A stretch of DNA of 64,000 nt from DTU064 sp045588245 (GTDB lineage: Bacteria; Bacillota; Clostridia; Oscillospirales; CAG-272): assembly GCA_045588245.1 (NCBI GenBank), contig JAZNDW010000019.1, positions 35,440 to 99,439 on the forward strand, in the 5' to 3' direction. Below are positions 51,137 to 60,193 of the stretch, piece by piece. A program made the translations under genes and the position numbers. The notes beneath the pieces are model-generated. The model made no database searches. It saw only the letters and a list, made by a program, of their open reading frames with translations, and was not told the DNA's origin. Within the stretch, counting starts at the first letter, position 1, and each line of letters opens with the position of its first letter.

Positions 51137-52978
51137 ATGGCAAAAATCATCGGTATAGATCTCGGTACAACAAACTCCTGCGTTGCAGTATTTGAGGGCG
51201 GCGAGCCCACCGTTATCCCCAATCCCGAAGGAGCAAGAACGACTCCTTCCGTAGTTGCATTTTCCAAAACAGGCGAGCGTCTTGTAGGTCAGGTCGCAAA
51301 GCGTCAGGCAATCACGAACCCCGACCGTACGATCTCCTCGATCAAGCGCGATATGGGTACGTCAAGAAAAGTTGAGATCGACGGCGTAAGCTACACTCCC
51401 CAGCAGATCTCGGCTATGATCCTCTCCAAGCTTAAGGGCGACGCGGAAGCGTATCTCGGCACGAGCGTAACTCAGGCTGTTATCACAGTTCCCGCATATT
51501 TTTCCGACGCACAGCGTCAGGCAACGAAGGACGCAGGCAAGATCGCAGGTCTTGAGGTCATGAGAATCATCAACGAGCCTACGGCAGCGGCTCTCGCATA
51601 CGGCATCGACAAAGAAAACGATCAGAAGATCATGATCTTCGACCTTGGCGGCGGCACGTTCGACGTCAGCGTTCTTGAGATCTCCGACGGCGTATTCGAA
51701 GTGCTTGCAACGGCAGGCAACAACCGCCTCGGCGGCGACGATTTCGACGACAGAATCATCGACTGGATCGCAAACGAATTCATGCGTGAAAACCCGGGCA
51801 TCGATCTGCGCCGAGATAAAACGTCACATCAGCGCCTTAAGGAAGCTGCCGAAAAAGCGAAGATCGAGCTTTCCGGCATGATGTCCACAAACATCAACCT
51901 CCCCTTCATCACCGCTGATGCAACGGGTCCGAAGCACTTCGACGGCACTCTCACTCGCGCAAAGTTCAACGAGCTTACAGCTGACCTCGTTGATAAGACG
52001 ATGGGCCCGACACGTCAGGCTCTCTCAGATGCGGGCATTCAGCCCTCATCCATTGACAAGGTGCTTCTCGTCGGCGGTTCTACGAGAATCCCCGCAGTTC
52101 AGGATGCGATCAAGAATTTCACGGGTAAAGAACCCTTCAAGGGCATCAACCCCGACGAATGTGTTGCACTCGGCGCCGCAATCCAGGGCGGCGTACTCGG
52201 CGGCGACGTTAAGGATCTGCTCCTGCTCGACGTAACTCCGCTGTCGCTCGGTATCGAAACCATGGGTCACGTTTTCAATAAGATCATCGAAAGAAACACA
52301 ACGATCCCCGTTAAGAAGAGCCAGATATATTCCACCGCATCCGACGGTCAGACGTCCGTTGAGATCCACGTCCTTCAGGGTGAACGCAGCATGGCATACG
52401 ACAACACAACGCTCGGTAAGTTCATGCTTGACGGTATCCCCGCAGCCCCCCGCGGAGTTCCGCAGATCGAGGTTACCTTCGACATCGACGCCAACGGTAT
52501 CGTTAACGTAACGGCGACCGATAAGGGTACGGGACGCGAACAGCATATCACGATCACATCCTCCTCCAATATGTCGAAGGAAGATATCGATCGCGCAGTA
52601 CGTGACGCGGAGCGTTACGCTGAAGAAGACAAGAAGAAGCGTGAGCTCGTTGACGCAAAGAACGCGGCTGATAACATGATCTTCCAGTGCGAAAAGTCGC
52701 TTTCCGATCTCGGCGACAAGGTCACAGAATCCGAAAAGGCACCGATCAGAGCCGCTATCGAAAAGCTCCGCAACACCGTAAGCGGCGATAACATCGACGC
52801 TATCAAGGCTGATACGGAAGAGCTTCAGAAGTCGTTCTATCCCATCGCAGAAAAGCTCTATGCACAGAATCAGGATCCCAATGGCGGCGCAGGCGCAGGT
52901 CAGGGATACGATCAGGGCGCAGGCAGCGACGGCACGTATTATAACGCCGACTTTGAAGATAAGACCGGCAACAACTGA
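51137..52978 (+). CDS. dnaK: Chaperone protein DnaK (Hsp70)
   Basis: This is a 613-residue ATP-driven chaperone. GGAGG lies before ATG 51137. IIGIDLGTTNSCVAVFEGGE, VITVPAYFSDAQRQATKDAG, IFDLGGGTFDVSVLEI and LLVGGSTRIPAVQDAI mark the ATPase; substrate domain from about 380 (LLLDVTPLSLGIETMGHVF). It ends in a Gly/Gln/Ala-rich tail. The 24-residue loop found in Gram-negative DnaK is missing, as in other Firmicutes. Confidence 0.98.
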   Translation: MAKIIGIDLGTTNSCVAVFEGGEPTVIPNPEGARTTPSVVAFSKTGERLVGQVAKRQAITNPDRTISSIKRDMGTSRKVEIDGVSYTPQQISAMILSKLKGDAEAYLGTSVTQAVITVPAYFSDAQRQATKDAGKIAGLEVMRIINEPTAAALAYGIDKENDQKIMIFDLGGGTFDVSVLEISDGVFEVLATAGNNRLGGDDFDDRIIDWIANEFMRENPGIDLRRDKTSHQRLKEAAEKAKIELSGMMSTNINLPFITADATGPKHFDGTLTRAKFNELTADLVDKTMGPTRQALSDAGIQPSSIDKVLLVGGSTRIPAVQDAIKNFTGKEPFKGINPDECVALGAAIQGGVLGGDVKDLLLLDVTPLSLGIETMGHVFNKIIERNTTIPVKKSQIYSTASDGQTSVEIHVLQGERSMAYDNTTLGKFMLDGIPAAPRGVPQIEVTFDIDANGIVNVTATDKGTGREQHITITSSSNMSKEDIDRAVRDAERYAEEDKKKRELVDAKNAADNMIFQCEKSLSDLGDKVTESEKAPIRAAIEKLRNTVSGDNIDAIKADTEELQKSFYPIAEKLYAQNQDPNGGAGAGQGYDQGAGSDGTYYNADFEDKTGNN

Positions 52979-53017
52979 TAATCGGAATCAAAAGAGAAAA
53001 TATAATCAAAACGCAAG

Positions 53018-53044
53018 GCGAAAGCCCGAAAATCGGGCTTTCGC
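53018..53044 (+). terminator. Hairpin between dnaK and dnaJ
   Basis: A 12-bp stem GCGAAAGCCCGA/TCGGGCTTTCGC (53018-53029 with 53033-53044) with an AAA loop and only TGTTG after it. It is probably a partial terminator that lets less dnaJ than dnaK be made. Confidence 0.6.
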
Positions 53045-53086
53045 TGTTGCGCGTATTTAAGCCGCCATGCGGCGTAGGAGACAGTA

Positions 53087-54244
53087 ATGGCTGAAAAGCG
53101 CGACTACTATGAAGTCCTCGGCGTCGGACGCAACGCGGACGACGGCGAGATCAAAAAAGCTTACCGCGGACTTGCGAAAAAATATCACCCCGATATGAAT
53201 CCGGGGGATGCCGAAGCGGAAGCGAAATTCAAGGAAATAAACGAAGCTTATGCGGTGCTTTCCGATGCGGACAAGCGCCAAAAATACGACCAATACGGCC
53301 ACGATGCATTCGATCCGTCAAGAGGCGGTACGGGATTTACGGCGTCCGACTTCGATTTCGGTGACATCTTCTCTAGCATTTTCGGTGGAGGTTTCGGTGG
53401 CTTCGGCGGATTTGGTGGCACGTCGGAGCGCCGCAGAAACGCGCCCGTACGCGGAGGCGACGTGGCGCAGTCCATTCTCGTTTCGTTTGAGGAGGCTGCG
53501 TTCGGCTGTAAACGTGAGGTAAGCTACGGCAGGGTCGTGAAGTGCCCCGATTGCGACGGTGTGGGAGCGGAAAAAGGAACGCATCCGGAAACGTGCTCCG
53601 CTTGTAACGGAACGGGTCAGGTCACATCGACACAGCGTACACCGTTCGGCATGATGCAGACGCAGCGCGCCTGTGACAAATGCCGCGGAACGGGTAAATT
53701 CATCAAAAATCCGTGTCAGAACTGCCGCGGCACGGGGTATATCAAGATCACACGCAAAATAGAGGTGTCGATCCCTGCGGGTATCGACGACGGACAGCGC
53801 ATCGCGCTTCGCGGAGAGGGTGACGTCGGCAGAAACGGCGGTCCTGCGGGCGATCTTATCATAACCGTAGGTGTGAAGTCACACAAGCTCTTCGAGCGAG
53901 ACGGCTACGACGTTTATTGCGAGGTGCCCGTTACGTTTACGGAAGCGACGCTCGGCGCAAAGATCAAGGTGCCGACGCTTGAGGGAACGGTCGAATACGA
54001 TATGCCGGAAGGCACCGAAACGGGAACGATGTTCACGCTTCGCGGAAAGGGCATCCAGAACGTAAATTATCCGTCACGCAAGGGAGACTTGCGCTTTACG
54101 GTGACGATCGAGGTGCCGAAAAATCTTAATTCACATCAGAAAAAGCTGCTTTCCGAATTTGCGGAAAGCTGCGGCGAATCGAATTACGCAAAAAGACGGA
54201 AATTTTTCCGCTTGTTCGACGGAAAAGGAAGGGGAGATAACTGA
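53087..54244 (+). CDS. dnaJ: Chaperone protein DnaJ
   Basis: This is a 385-residue type I Hsp40. J domain: KRDYYEVLGVGRNADDGEIK and KKYHPDMNPG (the HPD motif). A Gly/Phe-rich region (about 85-110) follows, then four zinc CxxCxGxG repeats (CPDCDGVG, CSACNGTG, CDKCRGTG, CQNCRGTG) and the C-terminal substrate domain. It stimulates DnaK ATPase. It is the fourth gene of the CIRCE operon. Confidence 0.97.
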   Translation: MAEKRDYYEVLGVGRNADDGEIKKAYRGLAKKYHPDMNPGDAEAEAKFKEINEAYAVLSDADKRQKYDQYGHDAFDPSRGGTGFTASDFDFGDIFSSIFGGGFGGFGGFGGTSERRRNAPVRGGDVAQSILVSFEEAAFGCKREVSYGRVVKCPDCDGVGAEKGTHPETCSACNGTGQVTSTQRTPFGMMQTQRACDKCRGTGKFIKNPCQNCRGTGYIKITRKIEVSIPAGIDDGQRIALRGEGDVGRNGGPAGDLIITVGVKSHKLFERDGYDVYCEVPVTFTEATLGAKIKVPTLEGTVEYDMPEGTETGTMFTLRGKGIQNVNYPSRKGDLRFTVTIEVPKNLNSHQKKLLSEFAESCGESNYAKRRKFFRLFDGKGRGDN

Positions 54245-54246
54245 AG

Positions 54247-55173
54247 ATGGCAAACGGATGGACACAGGTTCGTGCTTCGGGCGCACGAGAGGAGCTTGAC
54301 GGCATTTGCGCCGTTATGAGCATGCTCGACCCCGGCTTGCAGATCGAGGATTACTCCGACCTTGACGAGCTTATCCTTGACGGAGTATACGGCGATCTTA
54401 TCGATGAATCCGTTCTTAATGCCGACAGAACGAAGATCGCGGTGTCTATATACGTTTCGGACGAAAGACCGCTCGGAGAATATCTTTCGTTCATAAGGGA
54501 AAGATTCGCCGCCAACGGCATTATGGCAGAGCTTGAAACCGTCGGACTTTCCGAGGAGGACTGGGCGGAAAACTGGAAGCAGTATTATCATCCGATCAAG
54601 ATAGGCCGCGTCGTTATCGTTCCGGCATGGGAAAAGTACGATGCCGAAGACGGCGAGATCACAATACTTATGGATCCGGGAATGGCATTCGGTACGGGTA
54701 CTCATGAAACGACGAGACTCGTTATCGGATTGCTCGATAAATACATAAAAGCGGGTGACCGCATACTTGACGTCGGCTGCGGCAGCGGTATTCTTTCGAT
54801 CGCCGCGTCGAAGCTCGGTGCTATGGCGTGCCGCGCTTACGACATTGACCCCGTTGCCGTTCGCGTAACGGCGGAAAATATCAAGGATAACGGAACGGAT
54901 AACGTTGAGTGCGGTGTGTCCGACCTGCTCGCGCAGGTAGACCGCAGCATGAAGTACGACATCATCTGCGCCAACATCGTTGCGGATATAATCATCCGCA
55001 TGACGCCCGACGTGGGAGAGCTTTTGGCGGACGACGGAATATTGTTCGTTTCGGGTATCATTGAAGAGCGTGCGGACGAGGTCATGTCCGTGCTTTTACG
55101 ATACGGCTATGAAGAAATAGAGACTTTCCGTGAAAACGGCTGGTGCGCTTCTGCGGTGCGCCGAAAAGCTTGA
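54247..55173 (+). CDS. prmA: Ribosomal protein L11 methyltransferase
   Basis: This is a 308-residue protein. N-terminal L11-binding region with EEDWAENWKQYYHPIKIG; MDPGMAFGTGTHETTRLVI; SAM loop ILDVGCGSGILSIAASKLG; then the catalytic-domain ICANIVADIIIRM. The prmA-after-dnaJ order is common in Firmicutes. GGGGAGA lies before the ATG; two bases separate it from the dnaJ stop, so it shares the operon. Confidence 0.95.
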   Translation: MANGWTQVRASGAREELDGICAVMSMLDPGLQIEDYSDLDELILDGVYGDLIDESVLNADRTKIAVSIYVSDERPLGEYLSFIRERFAANGIMAELETVGLSEEDWAENWKQYYHPIKIGRVVIVPAWEKYDAEDGEITILMDPGMAFGTGTHETTRLVIGLLDKYIKAGDRILDVGCGSGILSIAASKLGAMACRAYDIDPVAVRVTAENIKDNGTDNVECGVSDLLAQVDRSMKYDIICANIVADIIIRMTPDVGELLADDGILFVSGIIEERADEVMSVLLRYGYEEIETFRENGWCASAVRRKA

Positions 55174-55194
55174 AAATTGCATTAATGAACGCGT

Positions 55195-55233
55195 GAAACG
55201 CCGGTCAGGGACATTTTTGACCGACGTTTCTTG
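55195..55233 (+). terminator. Terminator after prmA
   Basis: GAAACG-C-CGGTCA (55195-55207) pairs with TGACCG-A-CGTTTC (55218-55230), with one C/A mismatch, and a short T-containing tail. Confidence 0.6.
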
Positions 55234-55284
55234 CTATTTTGGTGGTATTGACTGAAAATTCATGAAAAATCAACAAAATAGGCT

Positions 55285-55313
55285 TTGACAAATAGTGCAA
55301 TTTGCTGTATACT
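55285..55313 (+). promoter_or_regulatory. Promoter of rsmE
   Basis: TTGACA (55285-55290), 17 bases, TATACT (55308-55313), about 35 bases before the ATG. Confidence 0.8.
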
Positions 55314-55349
55314 ATCGTTAGTAATGCACAAAAAACGAATGGAGCCGAT

Positions 55350-56099
55350 ATGCCGAGGTTTTTTATTGACTTTACCGCGACGGTAGACGATGTTATCGTT
55401 ATCGAAGGCGAAGACGCAAGACACATCGCGCTTTCTTTGCGAATGGCGACGGGAGATACGATAACCGTCAGCGGAATCGACGGGATGGAATATGACTGCA
55501 CGCTTGAGTCGATACGTCCCGAGTCGGTAAAGGCGCGTGTTATCTCGGAAAAAATGAACGATTCGGAGCTCCCCGCGAAAGTAAATCTCTACGTTGCGCT
55601 TCCGAAAGGAGACAAGCTCGACCTTATCATTCAGAAGGCGACGGAGCTCGGCGCATCGGAGATAATACCGTTTTCGTCGGAGCGCTGCGTCGTCAAGCCC
55701 GACGTGTCGGGAGCCGATAAAAAGCTGACCCGCCGCCGCCGTATTGCCGAGGAAGCGGCAAAGCAGTGCGGACGCGGTGTTATCCCTGAGGTTAAGCTTC
55801 CGCTTCGTTTTGACGATGCGATGCAAAACGCCGCTTTGGCAGACGTCCCGCTTTTTCTTTATGAAGGCGAGGGAACTGAGCCTTTATATACGGTGATCAA
55901 AGATAAATTGCGTCGCGGATGCACCGTATCCGTCGTGACAGGAGCTGAGGGAGGCTTTTCCGAGCGCGAAGTCGAGCGCGCAAAGGAATGCGGACTTATT
56001 CCGTGCGGACTTGGACGCCGCATTCTTCGGTGCGAAACGGCACCGCTTTACGTTCTTTCGTGCCTTGCGTACGAAAGTGAGTTGAATCCCGATTTTTGA
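55350..56099 (+). CDS. rsmE: 16S rRNA (uracil1498-N3)-methyltransferase
   Basis: This is a 249-residue SPOUT-class enzyme; ATG 55350 with GGAG five bases upstream. N-terminal PUA-like region with EGEDARHIALSLRMATGDTI; LYVALPKGDKLDLIIQKATE and LGASEIIPF; then the knot with VVTGAEGGFSEREVERAK and LGRRILRCETAPLYVLSC. In Firmicutes it often follows prmA, as here. Confidence 0.95.
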   Translation: MPRFFIDFTATVDDVIVIEGEDARHIALSLRMATGDTITVSGIDGMEYDCTLESIRPESVKARVISEKMNDSELPAKVNLYVALPKGDKLDLIIQKATELGASEIIPFSSERCVVKPDVSGADKKLTRRRRIAEEAAKQCGRGVIPEVKLPLRFDDAMQNAALADVPLFLYEGEGTEPLYTVIKDKLRRGCTVSVVTGAEGGFSEREVERAKECGLIPCGLGRRILRCETAPLYVLSCLAYESELNPDF

Positions 56100-56173
56100 T
56101 CGGTCATTATTTGTTTTTTATATTATCGTTAAAAATTTCAGTCTATATTGCTAATACTTCTTGGGAGGAAAAT

Positions 56174-57259
56174 ATGTCCAACAGATTGTTTCAGAGAGTT
56201 ATCCATCAGATGAAAGATGCCGTCGATCGCGTTATCGGTGTTATTGACGAAAACGGCGCCATTATTGCGTGCAGCGAGCTTGTTAAGATAGGCGAGATTC
56301 GTCAGGGCATCCGCGAGGAGCTTTCCTATTCATCCGATACTATCGTTTCGAGCGGATATACTTACCGTACCATCGGTTCCGCAACAAAGGCAGAGTACGT
56401 CGTTTTTGTTGAGGGCGAGGATAAGTCCGCAGAGCGCACCGCTATGCTTCTTTCGGTCTCTCTTTCCAACATCAAGAATCTCTATGACGAAAAGTACGAT
56501 AAGAGCTCTTTCATCAAGAATATCATTCTTGATAACATCCTGCCGAGCGATATTTACATTAAGAGCAAGGAGCTTCATTTTAACACTGACGAATACCGCG
56601 TCGTTTTTCTTATCAGATTCACAGGTAAGCTTGAGATGTCGCCTTACGACATGGTTCTTTCGCTTTTCCCCGATAAGACGAAGGATTACGTTATAAACAT
56701 CGGTGACAGCGACGTCGTTCTCGTTAAGGACACGAAACCCGGCGCAGATATCAGAGATATCGAAAAGTCCGCAAAAGTGATCTCCGATACGCTTTCGGCA
56801 GAATTCTATACGAAGGTTTCCATCGGTATCGGTACTGTTGTTGATAACATCAAAGATCTTGCCCGTTCCTATAAGGAAGCGCAGGTCGCTCTCGAGGTCG
56901 GAAAGGTCTTCGACAACGAAAAGAGCATCAACAGCTACGAAAACCTCGGCATCGGCAGACTCATTTATCAGCTTCCCACGACGCTTTGCGAAATGTTCTT
57001 GCAGGAAGTTTTTAAGAACGGATCTCTTGAATCTCTCGATCGCGAAACGCTCATGACGATCCAGAGCTTCTTTGAAAACAATCTCAACGTCTCCGAAACG
57101 TCGAGAAAGCTTTTCGTTCACAGAAATACTCTTGTGTACAGACTTGAAAAGATCCGCAAGCTTACGGGTCTCGATCTGCGTGAATTTGACCACGCCATTA
57201 CCTTCAAGGTTGCGCTTATGGTTAAACGTTATCTCACGTCCAAGCCCGTGAAATTCTGA
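56174..57259 (+). CDS. CdaR/PucR-type transcriptional regulator
   Basis: This is a 361-residue protein; ATG 56174 with GGGAGG five bases upstream. The N-terminal sugar-diacid-recognition-like region begins QRVIHQMKDAVDRVIGVIDE, then a GGDEF-like middle, and a C-terminal PucR HTH: FFENNLNVSETSRKLFVHRN and TLVYRLEKIRKLTG. CdaR activates sugar-diacid use in E. coli; here the neighbours are division genes, so the regulon cannot be inferred. Confidence 0.88.
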   Translation: MSNRLFQRVIHQMKDAVDRVIGVIDENGAIIACSELVKIGEIRQGIREELSYSSDTIVSSGYTYRTIGSATKAEYVVFVEGEDKSAERTAMLLSVSLSNIKNLYDEKYDKSSFIKNIILDNILPSDIYIKSKELHFNTDEYRVVFLIRFTGKLEMSPYDMVLSLFPDKTKDYVINIGDSDVVLVKDTKPGADIRDIEKSAKVISDTLSAEFYTKVSIGIGTVVDNIKDLARSYKEAQVALEVGKVFDNEKSINSYENLGIGRLIYQLPTTLCEMFLQEVFKNGSLESLDRETLMTIQSFFENNLNVSETSRKLFVHRNTLVYRLEKIRKLTGLDLREFDHAITFKVALMVKRYLTSKPVKF

Positions 57260-57328
57260 TCGGGAGTCAATGCCCGCGTGTACGGAATAAGCCGTACGAC
57301 AAACAAATAATGAAAGGAGTAACCGACA

Positions 57329-58006
57329 ATGATCGAACTGAAAAATGTTGTAAAAACCTATTCAAACGGTACGACTGCACTCAACGGTGTCAATCTTACC
57401 ATTGAAGACGGTGAATTCGTTTTCGTTGTCGGCGCATCCGGCGCAGGTAAATCAACTTTGATGAAGTTGCTCCTGCGCGAGGAGAAAGCCACATCAGGCA
57501 AGATAATCGTTGATGATGCTGATCTTTCCAAGCTGTCATATTTCAAGGTCCCCCATTACAGACGTAAGCTTGGCGTCGTATTTCAGGATTTCAGACTTTT
57601 CCCGAAAAAGACAGTTTATGAAAACGTTGCGTTTGCAATGCAGGTCGTCGGAACACCCGCAAGAAAGATCAGAAAGCGCGTTCCCGCGCTACTGAAAACG
57701 GTGTCGCTTGCTGAAAAAACAAACTGCTTCCCGCACGAGCTTTCGGGCGGCGAGCAGCAGCGAGTCGCTCTTGCAAGAGCACTTGCAAACAACCCCAAAA
57801 TAATCATCGCAGATGAGCCTACGGGTAATATCGACCCGAAAATGTCCCTTGAGATCATGAACCTGCTCATTAAGATCAATAAGCTCGGCAAAACCGTCGT
57901 CGTTGTTACACACGAAAAAGGTCTTGTTGACTATTATCAGCAGCGTGTCGTTATGATCGATCACGGTATCATCGCTGAGGACAGAGTCGGAGGTATGTAC
58001 GAATGA
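57329..58006 (+). CDS. ftsE: Cell division ATP-binding protein FtsE
   Basis: This is a 225-residue ABC ATPase. AAAGGAG before the ATG. IELKNVVKTYSNGTTALNGV; Walker A VVGASGAGKSTLMKLLLRE; signature HELSGGEQQRVALARALAN; Walker B IIIADEPTGNIDP. With FtsX it converts ATP hydrolysis into activation of periplasmic or wall hydrolases. Its stop overlaps the ftsX start by four bases. Confidence 0.96.
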   Translation: MIELKNVVKTYSNGTTALNGVNLTIEDGEFVFVVGASGAGKSTLMKLLLREEKATSGKIIVDDADLSKLSYFKVPHYRRKLGVVFQDFRLFPKKTVYENVAFAMQVVGTPARKIRKRVPALLKTVSLAEKTNCFPHELSGGEQQRVALARALANNPKIIIADEPTGNIDPKMSLEIMNLLIKINKLGKTVVVVTHEKGLVDYYQQRVVMIDHGIIAEDRVGGMYE

Positions 58007-58896
58007 AGCATTACAGACTGACGTACTTTATCGGACAGGCTCTTGAGGGACTATGGCGAAACGGTGTTATGAGCGTCGCTTCGATCGCGGTGCTTATGAG
58101 CTGTCTTATCGTTCTTTCGAGCTTTGCGCTTCTTGTTGCGAATATCAATGTGAATCTTGAAAATCTCGGTCTTATGAATGAGATCGTTGTGTTCCTTGAA
58201 TACGATCTTACCGAAGAAGAGATCGTTTCCATTGAGGAGCAGATAAAAAAGATCGAATACGTTGACGTTGACAATGTAGAGCGCATAACGGCTGACGAGG
58301 GAATTACATCATTACAGAACCAGGCGGGAGATTCGGGATATCTTTATGAAATGTTCAGAGAAGATAATCCGCTTTCGGACTGCTTCAGAATAACTTACGT
58401 TAACGCGGAAAAGGTAACGAGCGTAAGCTATAATCTGCGCCAGATCGAAGGCGTAAGAAAAACGAACGACCAGGTTGACCTGGCGAACATGATCTCAAGC
58501 TTCAAAAGCGGAGTTATGGTCATCTTTGTTTGGTTTTTAGCCGTGCTGTTCGTCGTCAGTGTTTTCGTTATCATAAACACGGTCAAGCTTTCCGTCTATT
58601 CAAGAAAAGACGAAATTGCCATAATGCGCTGTATGGGTGCGACGGGCTGGTTTATCTCGTTCCCGTTTGTGCTTGAAGGCGGTATCATCGGTTTGATCGC
58701 ATCGATCCCGGCTTTTTTTGCTGAGCGTGCGCTTTACGGCTATACCGTCGAATCTATGGGGAAAACGCTGTCGATGCTTACATTTGTGCCTCTTGCGGAT
58801 ATAGCCTCCGCGATGTTTTTCGGTACGTTGTTCATCGGTGTTCTTACAGGTGTTATCGGAAGTACGATCTCGCTTTCCAAGTATACGAAGAAGTAA
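58003..58896 (+). CDS. ftsX: Cell division protein FtsX
   Basis: This is a 297-residue membrane protein. One helix at 25-45, an extracellular loop of about 110 residues, then three helices (about 175-195, 220-240, 265-290). It contains KLSVYSRKDEIAIMRCMGAT, the FtsX signature. The outer loop is expected to bind the coiled-coil hydrolase encoded next. It is coupled to ftsE by overlap. Confidence 0.94.
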   Translation: MKHYRLTYFIGQALEGLWRNGVMSVASIAVLMSCLIVLSSFALLVANINVNLENLGLMNEIVVFLEYDLTEEEIVSIEEQIKKIEYVDVDNVERITADEGITSLQNQAGDSGYLYEMFREDNPLSDCFRITYVNAEKVTSVSYNLRQIEGVRKTNDQVDLANMISSFKSGVMVIFVWFLAVLFVVSVFVIINTVKLSVYSRKDEIAIMRCMGATGWFISFPFVLEGGIIGLIASIPAFFAERALYGYTVESMGKTLSMLTFVPLADIASAMFFGTLFIGVLTGVIGSTISLSKYTKK

Positions 58897-58947
58897 ACCG
58901 TTACGTTATACGTAAGCACCGTTTTTAACGAAAGAAAAGAGGACCCC

Positions 58948-60144
58948 ATGAAAAAGGTATTAACGTCAAAAGCGTTTTTGCGTATTTTTATGATCGCTGT
59001 GCTGCTTTGTGCGTCGCTTGTCGTTATGCACGCCGCAAGCAGTGATTTTTCGGATAATTCCACGGTCAAAAAATACCAGCAACAGCTTGCTGACTACGAT
59101 AAAAAGATAAAAGACATAAAAAATAAAATATCGTCGCTCGGTGACGATATCGACGATCTTTTCGAAGAAAAAGAAGAATATGACGCGCTCATCGACACCG
59201 TCAACGGTAAAATTGAAATGAGCGAAAAATATCAGGAAGAGCTTTTGGCTGAGCTGGAGCGTCTTGACGGAGAGATTGCAGTTAAGGAAAAAGAATGCGC
59301 CAAGCTTTACGAAGAAACTAAGGAGCGTATGCGCGTTTCCTATGAGGACAGTAAGGCAACGACAATCTCCATGATCCTCGGCGCTGAAAGCCTTACCGAT
59401 TTTCTTATCGGTATCGACTATGCGACGAGCATTTTACAGTATGACATCCGACTGCTTGAAAGCCTTGAAGCAGCGCAGGCAGAGCTTGAAGCTGCAAAAG
59501 CGACACGCGAAGCGGACAAAGCAGAGCTTGAAACTCTGATCGATCAGCTTGCAACTGACAAAACGGAGCTTGAGGCATTGTCCGCAACCTGCGAAACGCT
59601 CATCTCCGATAAAATGACGGATCTTGAAACCGAACAGAAGCTTCTCAATAAAATGGAGGCTGACAAGGAAAAGAAAGCGCAGGCGCTCGATGATTACATC
59701 GAAGAGCTTGAAAAGAAGCAGGGGCAGACACAGAATGTTGCCGAAGGTAAATTTATCTGGCCCGTTCCCGTCAGCGTTAAACGCATCTCGTCAAAATACG
59801 GATACAGAAGCGACCCGTTTACGGGAGAGCGTAAGTTCCATTCAGGTATTGATATTCCCGGTCAGGCAGGAACAAAGATATTTGCTTCTAACAACGGTAC
59901 CGTTCTGCTCGCCGAAACGGACAGCAGCTACGGAAAATACATACTTATCGACCACGGCGGCGGAATTTATACGCTTTATGCACACTGCAGAAAGCTGCTC
60001 GTTTCTCCCGGCCAGTATGTAACGAAGGGAACACAGATAGCGGAGATGGGTACGACGGGACGTTCCACGGGCAATCACCTTCACTTTGAAGTCCGTGAGG
60101 GCAAGAACCGCGTAAATCCCCTGAACTACGTGACACAACCGTAA
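58948..60144 (+). CDS. Murein hydrolase activator/peptidase, coiled coil plus M23 domain
   Basis: This is a 398-residue secreted protein. Signal peptide 1-30 (IFMIAVLLCASLVVMHAAS). Residues 33-260 are long coiled coils like EnvC/PcsB (KKYQQQLADYDKKIKDIKNK, ELEAAKATREADKAELETL). The C-terminal M23 domain keeps the zinc ligands: FHSGIDIPG, YAHC and HLHFEVR. Unlike degenerate EnvC it looks catalytically competent. Adjacent ftsEX makes it the probable FtsEX-activated wall hydrolase. Confidence 0.93.
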   Translation: MKKVLTSKAFLRIFMIAVLLCASLVVMHAASSDFSDNSTVKKYQQQLADYDKKIKDIKNKISSLGDDIDDLFEEKEEYDALIDTVNGKIEMSEKYQEELLAELERLDGEIAVKEKECAKLYEETKERMRVSYEDSKATTISMILGAESLTDFLIGIDYATSILQYDIRLLESLEAAQAELEAAKATREADKAELETLIDQLATDKTELEALSATCETLISDKMTDLETEQKLLNKMEADKEKKAQALDDYIEELEKKQGQTQNVAEGKFIWPVPVSVKRISSKYGYRSDPFTGERKFHSGIDIPGQAGTKIFASNNGTVLLAETDSSYGKYILIDHGGGIYTLYAHCRKLLVSPGQYVTKGTQIAEMGTTGRSTGNHLHFEVREGKNRVNPLNYVTQP

Positions 60145-60193
60145 ATAAAACATATCGGAGAATGCATATAGATCATTATGCATACAATTGATC